Assembly (NCBI GenBank): GCA_034440575.1 | Contig: JAOTOL010000978.1 | Coordinates: 42,501 to 106,500, forward strand | Origin: Imbricaverruca yamaguchii | Taxonomy: Eukaryota; Arthropoda; Thecostraca; Neoverrucidae | DNA length: 64,000 nucleotides | Direction: 5' to 3' | Shown: piece after piece, positions 24,401 through 36,400 of the stretch | How positions within the stretch are numbered: the stretch's first letter is position 1 | How the letters are laid out: the number at the start of each line of letters is the position of its first letter | Notes under the pieces: model-generated | What the model was told of the DNA's origin: nothing | What the model saw: the letters and a program-made list of their open reading frames with translations, nothing else | Databases searched by the model: none | Made by a program: the position numbers and the translations under genes

Positions 24401-27400
24401 GTCTGAGGTCCAGCGGCCACCAGCATCCCACCAGCAGTCTGTGGTCTAGCAGCCACCCGCTTTCCATCAGCAGCCCATGGTTTGGCAACAATCTAGCGTC
24501 CAGCAACCAAACGTGGTCAATAAGTGTGGCTGGAAGGAGACTTTGGCGTTACACAAGCCCCCGGTTACCGGATAGGGCAGGATATGGTACCAGAGTGGGT
24601 CCGGTTAACTAGGGATTCTGATCGTGAATAGTGATGCCGTGCTCTGTATACGACGTTGTTTGGCAGTCTTACGTGGAATGCGGCAACTTGTAGGATCAGA
24701 CAGCGGCCTGCGTCTATTTTCCAGCTGTTTCAGAAATTCTTGACACTCGGGGAACTGCAGCCGAGTAGTGATGGGTAAACAAAGACCGTGCTGAAAAAGC
24801 ATATATTGATACATACTTGAAATTGCATTTACAAACACTACATGACCGTATATGATAATTAGAAGTCTCACCGCGGTTCCGAATAACGAGCATCCACACA
24901 TCTTGCAAAACCATTCAGAGTCATTGAGGTAGTACGACCATTTCCAACCTGATGGATAGGAGCGCGCATCCACCCTATCTCTGCTTCTGCGGAAACCAGG
25001 ACGCTTACAGGAATCTACACCCGCGCATGATGGCCTGATTTTGCGCAGCATTTTCGAAAAGGTTTTACTTCGTAATTATAAAATGACTAATAATTGGTGG
25101 GGCCAATGTATAGAGGCAATAAATGTTGCCAATTTGGTTCGTGAAGTTCATCCCATAGGGTGCGATGCTGGGGCATAGGCTCCATCAAAAACATAGGAAA
25201 CGCACATCTTGCCCGTACACCTGACATTAAATACAAGGACGTGCATTTCGATGGCACCTGAGGAAAACACGAGCAGCTTTGCGAACAGCTATGTTTTACC
25301 TGAAATAATAACGAAGTTAGGTAATCGTGTCAGAAATGGTGCCGAACGTCGCCACCAGAACGGCGTTGCAGCAACAGATGCTCATCTTCGCTACCCGATG
25401 ATTGGCAGAACTATCCAGACCTGTGTGTAATCTTCCTCTGAAATGAATGGAAGGCGTCGCTAATTTCATCCAGGGGTGGGTTCAAGTGATTATCCACGGG
25501 CACCTCGTCAGTCTTTGAAGTTATTTCAATATCGGTGTACATTTATCCGTTCTCTTCTTGGCATCCAAGCTCTCTTCAGTCTCCTGTCAAAATCCGAGAT
25601 ATCCGGCCTTTCAAGCGAGATGAGGGGTTATCCTGGCGGGTTTTGGAGATCTCTTGTGAGCTCTGTGGGCATCCTTTCATGACTGATATACAAACCTCCC
25701 GGTCTAGGGCCTCCATGCAACACGACGGACCTCTTCTACCATGCATGCTGTGGCCCCTCAACATTTCGGCAGGCAAACGAAATCTGTTCGCCCACTGCTT
25801 CACGGCAGGATCGGCTGACCCTTCTGACCCGTCCCCTCCGATGGCGCCAGCCCTACGTAAGGGGACATATCATCTTCAGGCACGGTGGGGTCTCCTGGGC
25901 TTTCAGAAGGCCCCCAAGACCAAGTGTACGAGGGGGCGTTCGGCAGGTGAACCCTCTGTGCTGGTAGACACAGCCAAGGTCATTGCGGAGATCGGCGCCA
26001 GCTGTGACACAAGTGTTCGCCTGCCGGCGGATTCGTCCACCAGAGGTGCGTGGTTTTTGTGCGCGCGGCACACTGGGCGTGACGTCACCAGTCCGCAGCT
26101 GAGCCTCCCGACAGCGCCGCGAATGGCACGTGCAGTGGCGCAGCAAGATTTTCATAAGGTGGAGGAGAAAAAATATTGGTTGAAACGGACAAATCTTCCG
26201 GAAAGCGAAGCGCGCCGAAAACGTAGGGTTTTACATGGAAGGGAGGGGATGGCGGCTCCTTGGCTGCGCCTCTGGTCGTGAATGTTTCGAATTCCGTGGT
26301 TTTGGGTACGCGTTGTCTTATTGCTGCTGACACATAAAACATTCACCACAATCACCTGCCATCAGGCCAGTATATCACCTGCTTTTTCCACGGGCGAGGT
26401 TTCTGAAAATTATTGGGAGGACACAATACATGAAGGCAGTGGGCTGCCAAAACCGATTGGAAGGTATACTACATAGAGCCCCATGTTAGAAGTTACAATT
26501 ATTGTGGGCACAACCAACATTGCGTGGGATGCGGGTACGTGCCCCCATGAAAGCAAAGAGACGTGCACTCCTACCTCTGGATATGCGCATGGTAATACAG
26601 CACTGATGTTCCGATCTAGCACACGATGCAAGTTTGCAGAGGTGACGGCACTTGTCTGTGTTCCACAAACTCGCTCCTCCAGGATCAGTTTCCTGAGGCA
26701 TAATATGACTCGGGGAGACGTGGAGAATTCTAAACACGCTGTTTAGTCGCACTGAAAGCCGAAGTCACCGAACCATTTTATTCGTCGTTAATTATGCTTA
26801 GGGTGCTGTTTTTTGCATCATCTGGCAGTAGAAGAAGTTCATTCCTCATTGTGACCATGCTGTTTCTTTGGTGTCAAGAGAGCATGGGTGTAATAACCGA
26901 ATGTTTGGTTGTGTAGGGAGCGAAATGTAATGATTGTGCCCTACCCCTCCACCACAAAGTGAAAAATAGCTGTAAATAATGGAAAAATTTCACAGCGATT
27001 GCCTTCCTAAATAGTGCAATTTTTGGTAAATGGAAACTACACGAAGGTACGTATGCCATGAACTGGTCGAATGAAATGTAACTTACCAGACACTACGCAG
27101 GTGCATTTGCGAACACTTGAACTAAACATTTACGGACACTTGAACTAAACATTTACGGACACTTGAACTAAACATCCACGGACACTTGAACTAAACATTT
27201 GCGAACACTTGAACTAAACATTTACGAACACTTGAACTCAACATTTACGGACACTTTAACAAGACCTGTGTGAGCACAGGCCTCTCTTGGTAACCGGTGT
27301 GGGGAAGCATAGCCACATTGCATCAAGTTTCGGAAAACGTGCAGATATCTGAAAAACAAACAAATATAGCAGACTTCGGCCCAGTGCATGCATATTCGAC

Positions 27401-30400
27401 ACGGGTCCACCACATTCGACGAAGGAGGCAAATTTTGGGGACAATGCCTACAATGTTCGCAAAAGTCCCTTGAGAACGAACTCGCTCTCGTCGAAACTGG
27501 CTAATCCCTGCCGAAATTGGACTCATCCGGAGAGTACTGTGCACGTATCTCGCAACTGGACGCACTGTGCGAAACATTCGCAAAACAACACAGGCTGCAT
27601 ACTGTGCAGCGGCACGTCTGTCTCTCAGATCTTCCACTCAATTTGCGCTATGCAGCCAATCAATCCTCAGCTCCGTCAACATGTCAGTGAAATGGTCAGC
27701 TATCCGTCCCTGGGGCACAGACGCCACGTTGGATGGCGTTAGTGAGAGACGGCCAACTGGCCGACGGAGCTTAGGCAGCCTAGGACGGGCCCGTGCCGCT
27801 TAAGCCGCATCTTCTAATTCGAGGGGATTTTCCAGCTTTCTCAAGAGCTCCTTCAGCTTCGAGGGCCCTACTTCAGCTACCATGAACCACTTCTGTTTCC
27901 AACTGGTTCTCTAAAACTGGTGACCCCGCCCCCCAGCTCTCTGGCGCCATACAATTTTTAAAATGTCCAGAGTCTCTCCATATCCTAGGGCCTCTCCTCT
28001 AACCGTCGGTCGATCCTGAACATCTCAGAGGTCCCTCGTTTTTAAGAATTCTCAGGGCTCTATCTCCCGGGGCCCCACCACGGCTCTCATTGAGGCGCGG
28101 AGTTCTCTGTCCCATCGCCCATCGAAAACTCTCCGGGCACGAGCTCCGCTACAGTTTCCTGTGCGCAGAGGCGCATGCAGGAGCCTGAACCCCCGGTACT
28201 AAGATACACCACATGAAACAAGGAATTTTGTATTTGGAGCAACACCAAAGTTCTTGGAGCGCTTCGTGCACTGAGAGCGGTCTCTGCGTCATGACACTCA
28301 TTTGGTCGGTCCCCCTAAGAAAATGCCGGCTGCGCCCCTGCATATGCGTATTGCTAAGCTTCACGTTTGGAGGGAACTCGTTGTCTCCTTTCCCCGCCGC
28401 GGTGACGCTCATGCCCACGAGATCACAATTTTCACGTCCATCTTCGGCTCTCTCCCTTCTACGGACGGATTCTGCCCGCGCGTCTGCATGCACAAAGGCT
28501 TATTCAACGGGGCTCAGTCTGAAACTTGCAGCTCATGGTAGCGGATGAGTTTGTAAATACTTCTATTTTTAGATAATCCGGCTAACGGTTTGCATGGTCT
28601 ATGACACAGGGATTAATGACAACAACACATACTTGCGTTGGTGCTAACGTTTTACATGGTGTAGGACTTAGGGTTTAGTGAAGACGACACGTGCGTAAGT
28701 ACGCCTAGGCTAACGTTTTGCGTCGTATAAGACTTAGGAATTAATGACAACATATCGAAGGCTAACTTTTCACGTGGCGTAGGACTTGGGTGATTGATGA
28801 TGGCAGCACATACATACGTCGGTGTGCATCGCCCGTTCTCATCTTCAGTGCTTCCTTGATATATCGTATAGAAGGGCCAAGGCACGTACTCCATTCGGAA
28901 AACCATAATAATCTGGGGATGGTAGAATTGCTTTCGCTGTCAGAATTGAGAATTCACCATGGTGAAAACAAATTATTTTACGTTAAGTGCAATCTCTGAT
29001 GATGTCTATTGGATGTGGATGATGTGTCTCTCCAGTCATCCTGCCTACTCTGTTGTTTGCCGCCAGCTGTCAAGGTGGAAGCACGCGCGCCAGAGCTCCA
29101 GGTTTCCAGATAAGTCGCTGCAGAACAGGGCAGTACTCTAGTCTAAGCTGTGGATAGGTGCTTAGCAATTACTTCTGTTATTATATTTCATTAGTTTTTA
29201 TCTTATAAGCATTTTCGTAGCACGCAAACTATACTATATTAACCTAGCGACGCCGCAGGACGCCATCTTGTATGCGCCAAAGGGAGGCCTCGTGGCTTCG
29301 GCGTGTTCTCGACTCTTCGATTTCTGTAGTAGGAGATATTACAAGTGTGTAGATTTGATAAGTACATTAGACAACATTCATACTATCCTAACATACTTTA
29401 TTTATTTTTTGGTGTGCATAGTGTGTTTGGTGTTGAAGTTTAAGATAGTTTAATTAGTAGTAAGTTGGGGGTATTCATAAGTCCTGTGTGACTGTTCATT
29501 TTTCTGTCTAGCCATAAGTGATATCAAAGGGATATTTATATAGTTGTCTACTTGTGTGGAAGACAATTAGATTAGACATCTTGTTTAGTTATTTAATTTA
29601 TTTAAAAAGAAAACAAAACAAAAAAACAAACAATTGTTTAATAGTATCTGCTTTTCTTGAGGCACTCAGATATTTAACTGACAGTATAGGAGGTAGCGAT
29701 TTATAGTGAATGATAGTTAGCTTTTTTATCGGTTGTTTAGCAAGTTAATTTAGCAAGTTAATTTGAATCTAAATCTAGGCATAAGCTGCAGCGTTTAGGA
29801 TGGTTTCGACCAGGATGCAGGCACTAGAGGAAGAAATTAGGACCCTTAAGGCAGAGGTTTCCAACCTCAAGGCTGCCCTTGTTGCACAGGGTAGGCAAGA
29901 TAAAGCAACAAGGGGTCAATCCGTAGCAGGGACATCATATGCCCAGGTGGTCGCAAACCACCAGGTAGCTGAGGTTTCCCCTACTGTGGAGGTGGCTGGG
30001 ATCTCTCAAGAGGGGAGTGTTAATAGTGTTAATAGTGAACAGAGGAGGGGTAGTTCTGGTAGGTCACAGGAGGGGAAGTGGCATGAGGTCAGGGGGTGGA
30101 GGATTTGGAGACGCGAACCTAAGGAAAGGGTCAGTGAGTGGCAGGTGGCAGGTGGTAGGAGCGGGAGGAAGTGTAGCCGACCGGCCCAGCGGGCAGGCAT
30201 AGTAACAACAAATATGTTCCAGGCATTGGATGACTGCCCCCAGGATAGCAATAGTAAGGAGTCAGTGCTGGTCATAGGAGACTCTCGTGTGCGTCATTTA
30301 GAGCGGGTATTTTGTAAAGGTAGGAGGGACAGGAGGTGCATCACCAGGCCTGGTGCCAAGGTGAAGGACCTGGTACCTGCGGTGGCACAGGTCACCAGTG

Positions 30401-33400
30401 ATCACCAGTTTAACACAGTCATAGTGCATGTAGGGGTAAATAACATAGGTCATACTAGGAGCGAGGAGCTCCTGCGGGAGTACAGGGCCCTTCTGACCAC
30501 CCTGAAGGGTACCAATAGAGTGCTTGTAACAGGAATTTTGCCTAGGGCTAGAGCCTCCCCTGAGTGGAGCTCTAGGGCACTGGCAGCTAACACCAGGGTA
30601 GGAAAGCTCTGCCAGGAGCTAGGTTTTACATTTGTAGACAAGTGGAGCAGGTATTATGCATAGTGGGACCTCTATCAGAGGGATGGCCTGCATTTTTCTG
30701 AGAAGGGGGTCCATGTGTTAGGCAAAGTATATGAGCATGTCCTTCAGGGAAACTAGGAAATGGGGTGGGGAGGGATGAAATTGCATTGCCAACTCAGGAA
30801 TATTCCAATAGTGTCAGCCAAGGTAATATAACCTCAAAGTCGGCAAATAGGGACAGCAGCAACTCAAGGGGACAGAGTTATAGTTCATCTAGTGATAAAA
30901 GAACTCCTCAATATGAAAAAGCCAAAGGTGGTTATGGAGCATTTGTTAAGTGTATGATGTTTAATGCTCAGAGTATCCGTTCCAAATTTGATGAGTTCAA
31001 GTGTTATGTTGCTGAGGAGGAACCGGATTTTGTTTGCATTACGGAGGCATGGGTCAGTGAAGGATATTTTGGAGATAACTTACAGGACTATGAGATCCAG
31101 GGATACAATATGTTTTCGTGCAATAGGGGTCCAGCAATGAAAGGGGGTGGTGTAATGCTCTATGTGAATAGCTTATTCAGTTCTCAAAAAGTAGCAGGTG
31201 GGGATAAAAATGTGTCTGTGGAGTCCATTTGGCTTGATGTCACTGTGGGAAAAGGCAACAGCAATACTCTTAGGATAGGAGCTTTCTACCGATCAGGAAC
31301 CCTGCCACATTCTCAGCAACTGGAGCTTGACAAGGTGATTTGTGAGGAAATCAGTAGAAACTTTAAGAGGAAGTGCCTTATTCTCGGTGACTTTAATCTA
31401 AAAGGTTATGAAAATGCTGGTGTTGGCTCCCATCATGCAAAATGTTCAGGAAATGCCTTGAAGAGGACCTGTTCTTACACCAGTTTGTATCGGAACCTAC
31501 CAGGCATGGTTCATTCTTGGACCTTGTATTCTCGGATTTAAGTGACTTGGTTCAAGACTTGACTGTAGGCGAAACTCTGGGAAAAAGTGACCATAACATA
31601 GTTAGATTCAAGGCACATGTAGGAGAAATTATCAAGGATAATTTGGTAAAGGTTCCAAATTTCAACAGAGCAGACTTTAACGGCATGAGAGCGGCTTTAA
31701 GTGCCATCAGATGGGAAGAAGAATTCTCCAATTTAAATGCCTGTGAAATGTGGGAAAAGTTCAAATCTTACTTAAAGGAAACTCAGATTAGACATGTCCC
31801 CCAAAAGCAAAGACGCAAAAGAAGGGTAGGAAAGCCAGCATGGCTTACACCAGACGTGATAAAAGCAATTAGGGCTAAGAAAACTGCATTTAGAGTTTTT
31901 AAAGAAGCCTCAAATGTCATTAATCTAAAGGCGTATCGAAAAGCTAGAGACACTGTGAAGCAAAAAACCAGAGCAGCAAAGCGAGCAAAGGAACTGGATT
32001 TCGCTAGAAACTGTAATGGGGACAGTAAAAAGTTCTTTAGTTTCTACAAGCTGAGTAAAGTTTCTAGCACAATTGGTCCACTGGAAGTAAACGGGACTAC
32101 ATTGGGTGAGGATAGTGAGATGGTTGAGGAGCTGAGCAAGCAGTTCAAATCAGTGTTTACATTGGAAGATATGACCAATCTGCCGACCGTACACCATAGT
32201 TCAGTGACATGGGATCTGACAAATGATGTTGATTTCATTGGTAGTGATGTTGTTTACAATCATATCAGGAAAATAAAGCCAAATAAGGCAGCAGGACCTG
32301 ATGATATTTATGCTAGGGTGTTGCGGGAAACTGAAAAGGAACTGGCATTTCCACTTAGTATAATATTTTGTAGATCAGTTTCACATAATGAAATTCCAAC
32401 CGATTGGAAAAGGGCAAATGTAGTTCCTATTTTCAAGAAAGGAGAAAGAGGGAAAGTTGAAAACTATAGGCCAATAAGTCTCACATCCCTAGTCTGCAAG
32501 GTACTCGAATCAATTATCAAGGATAGAATAGTTAGTTATCTGGAAGGTAGCAGATTGATTCAAGATACTCAACATGGATTTAGAAAAGGACGATCGTGTC
32601 TCACAAACCTCTTGGACTTTTTGAACTTCGCCACAGAACAATTTGATCAGGGAAATCAGGTTGATGTAGCATATCTTGACTTTAGTAAGGCCTTTGACAA
32701 GGTACCCCATAAACGGTTAATGATACAGCTTCAGTCCCATGGTATTGCAGGTAGCATCTTAAAATGGATAGAGTTGTGGCTTTCAGATAGACAGCAAAGA
32801 GTGATGCTAAATGGTACAAAGTCATCATGGCAAAATGTTCTTAGTGGAGTCCCCCAGGGGTCAGTACTAGGGCCATTACTGTTCATTATATTTGTAAATA
32901 ACATAGAAAGCGGCCTAAGGAGTAAAGTTTTGAAATTTGCAGATGATTTGAAGGTCTTTAGGGCAATAACAGGTCAGGATGAGCATATCTCGCTGCAAAA
33001 AGACTTAGACAAACTTGTGAAGTGGTCCGAAGAATGGCAAATGAAATTTAACTTTGATAAGTGCAAAATCATGCATGTAGGTAAGCAGCATATGAAGGCT
33101 CCATACTTGATGGGTGGCCAAGTGCTATCAGTGACTCAACAGGAGAAGGATTTAGGTGTTATTCTAAACACAAAATTGGGGGCATCAGAACAGACCAAGG
33201 AAGCCAGGAAGAAGGCACTGATAATGCTCGGGGCAATAAATAGGAATGTATCATACAGAAGTGAGGAAGTGATCAGGAAGCTTTACTGTGCATACGTCAG
33301 GCCACATTTGGAATACTGCATCCAAGCTTGGTCTCCTAGCTATGAAAAAGATTGTTGGCTTTTAGAGAGAGTACAAAAGAGGGCTACAAAAATGGTTAAT

Positions 33401-36400
33401 GGCATAAGCAACCTGGCATATGAGGAAAGATTGAAGAAATTGAATATGTTTTCACTTAGATATAGAAGGCTGAGAGGAGATCTCATCGAGGTCTTTAAAT
33501 TTGTCAATGGTCTGGAGAGGGGATACCTTGGGGAAATGTTTGAATTTAACAGAAATGATACAATTAGAGGTCATAAATTCAAAATTAAAATTAACTACAG
33601 CAGAACAAGGTTAAGGCAAACTTTCTTCACCAACAGGGTAGTGGAACACTGGAACCAGCTGCCAGAAAACATCGTCAGTAGCAGCACATTGAACATCTTT
33701 AAAAACAGCATAGACAATCATTATAAGAATAGAGGGCTTGCTTTTCAGTATTACAGGGAGGGCTGATTGGCAGATTTGGTGGGCAACTGGTTCAGTGTAC
33801 AGAGTGCAACCAAGAAGGGCCCTTGTGGCTCAGAGTTGCACTAATCTTTTATGTCTTTATGTCTTTATGCTGGAGGTGGAGGTGGAGGGTGTGTCTCCCC
33901 AGCTCTACCGCCTATTTGTTACTATAAGGGTGCACCTCCAGAGCGTCCCATCCATTCTGTTGGTGGAGGCGGAGAGCGTGACTCCCCAGCCCTTCAGTCT
34001 ATTCTGCAACTGGAGGCGGAGGGTGTGCTTCCACAACTATCCACCTATTATGTGACTGCGGACGGAGGATGTGTCTCTCCATCTCTGTCGCCTATTCTCT
34101 TACTCCAGGCGGAGGGTGCGTTTGTCCAGCCCTCCCACCTATTCTGCGACTGGAGGTGGAAGGTACGCTTCCCCAGCCCTCCCACCAATCCTGCGACTGG
34201 AGGTGGAAGGTACGCTTCCCCAGCCCTCCCGCCTATTCTGCGACTGGAGGTGGAAGGCACGCTTCCCCAGCCCTCCCGCCTATTCTGCGACTGGAGGCGG
34301 AGGGTGCGCTTCCCCAGCCCTCTGGCCCATGCCGTGCGCCCGCCCAGGTGTTCAGCTCCCAGCGTCGTTCGGTCTGAGCTGATCCTCTCGACAGGTGGAT
34401 GACTGGCTGCAGAAGGACAACGGCCGCGCCGGCATCGACGAGGCCACCATGAAGCGTCTCGATGACGCTACTCACGAGAACCGCGGCCTCAGGGTAAGCC
34501 GAGCTGGCAACTCGTGAGAACCACACCCTCAGAGTAAGCGGCACTCACGAGAACCGCGGCCTCAGGGTAAGCCGAGCTGGCAACTCGTGAGAACCACACC
34601 CTCAGAGTAAGCGGCACTCACAACTCGTGGGAGCCACGCCTTCGTGGCCATCATAGCAGACAACTCGTGGAAATTATATCATCGTGATAACTGGAGCAGA
34701 CAACACGTGGGATATACATCATCGTGGTAAGTGGAAGAGACAACTCGTGAGAATCACACACACATGGTAAGTTGAGCAGACAAATCGTGGGAATCATATA
34801 CTCGGGGTAAGTTGACTGGACGGCTCGTCGAAACCGTGTCCTCAGGGCAGACAGGGCAGACAGCTCGTGGGAGCTGAGGTCTCGAGGTATTGTCACGATC
34901 AGCTGCGATATATTGCAATTGTAATAACTCCAACATGTTCCACATTTCACAAGGCGACTGAAATGTATCCTGCTTGAGTAATGGTGCACTCGGAAGAAAC
35001 AAAATTACTACTCTAATGATGTCACACTTTGATGATGTCACACTTCTGGAGAAGTAATGATTCTTGTCAAGGCCTATTTACCTATGTGCTCATGCCATAA
35101 GCATGCAACACGTGCATACAGACATATGCCTTGGGCTGATAACCTAAATATAGTGCATGTGTTGGCTATGTGGTGGGCGCTGCATGACCAATGTAGTCGA
35201 TGCGCCCTAAAGCCCTAATAACTAACTAACTTGGCTATGTGGACATATGCAGACTACAGTATTGTGGCGGGCTTACACCGGGTAAAGTTTGATTTTTTAG
35301 TGAACCAATTCGTCGATAAATTCGTTGGCAGCCCTGCCGGTGATGTCACTGCCGGAAGTGTTTCGTACGGCATAGTTGAACACAGGAGAATGTCAAGTGG
35401 AGATCGTCAATGATTTTGTCACTGGACATGGCGAAAATAGGGATTTTTCTCTCAATATTTCGGGACTAGTGTAAAGGGCTCATGTATACGGGAAGGACTG
35501 AAGTCACTCACGCTTAAGGTACTTGGTCGTGAAAAAGCATTGGTATGCCCGTTTGATGGTTAGTTTGGTTTTGATTCTCGTCTGGCGTGGATATCCGCAC
35601 TGTTCGATGGTCTAAGGCTGTCAGAGCTTCGCCTCAGCACAGAAGCACTGACAAAGTGTTCGTGCTACATATGCGACATGGTGATGGCTGAGTGCGCCAA
35701 ACAGCAGACGCATCTTTTAGTCACTGTGCCGCTCGCCAGGAGCGGAATGGTCATACCGGCAGCTGGACAATGCCCGGCGGGTCGACGCTGCGGGCAGCCA
35801 GTCAGCTGAAACTCGCAACTTGGCCAAGCGGCGGTGGCGGTGTCGATAACTGCACTGCGATGTCAATTAATCTTGGCACCATTGGCAACACAAGTTCGCC
35901 GCAAAGCCAAAACCGTTTGAATTGCGTGCACTTGACCATAGCGACTGTCCGACAGATGAACCTGACAGAGACCGAGACGGGCATAGCCCTGATGCGTGCT
36001 GAGATGGCTCATATTCGGTCTCAGTACGAGGAGAAGTGCCGGGAGCTACACAGGTGAACACGCAAACACTACGCGAAGCATTGCCGCCAAATATTACGCC
36101 AAGCATCACGCCAAACATCACGCCAAACATTACGCCAAACGTTACGCCAAGCATTACGCCAAACATTATGCCAAACATTACGCAAAACAGTATCGCTAAG
36201 CATCACGCCAAACATTACGCGAAACACAACGCAAAACAGCATCGCTAAACATTACGCCAAACATTATCGCCAAACATTACCCCAAACGTTACGGTGAACA
36301 GTATGCCAAACATAACGTCGAACATCACACCAAGCATTGCGCCCCACCATGCGTCACTCCTCATCCGAGCATGAATGTATGGCGATCACCTACTGCCAAT

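Larger units (their letters stand above)
24520..29000. other. Long intron interior, no gene recognised
   Basis: Within the RASEF intron. Open frames such as 25535-26281 show no family similarity. Contains a 23 bp tandem repeat (27104-27262) and a decayed repeat of roughly 80 bp (28577-28830). Confidence 0.4.
29150..33865 (+). mobile_element. CR1-like non-LTR retrotransposon, nearly full length
   Basis: Two-ORF LINE of CR1 type: ORF1 with a coiled coil and an SGNH-type esterase, ORF2 with AP-endonuclease and reverse transcriptase. It ends in a short TTTATGTC octamer repeat rather than poly(A), as CR1 elements do. The left boundary is uncertain: an AT-rich 5' region starts near 29150. ORF1 has one in-frame stop and ORF2 one frameshift, so this copy is probably inactive, but it is barely decayed. 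It lies in sense orientation in a RASEF intron and abuts a minisatellite at 33866. Confidence 0.9.

Noticed and set aside
25535..26281. 248-codon plus-strand open frame
   Set aside because: No recognisable domain, and it lies inside a long RASEF intron with no matching splice phases; probably chance or very old repeat sequence.
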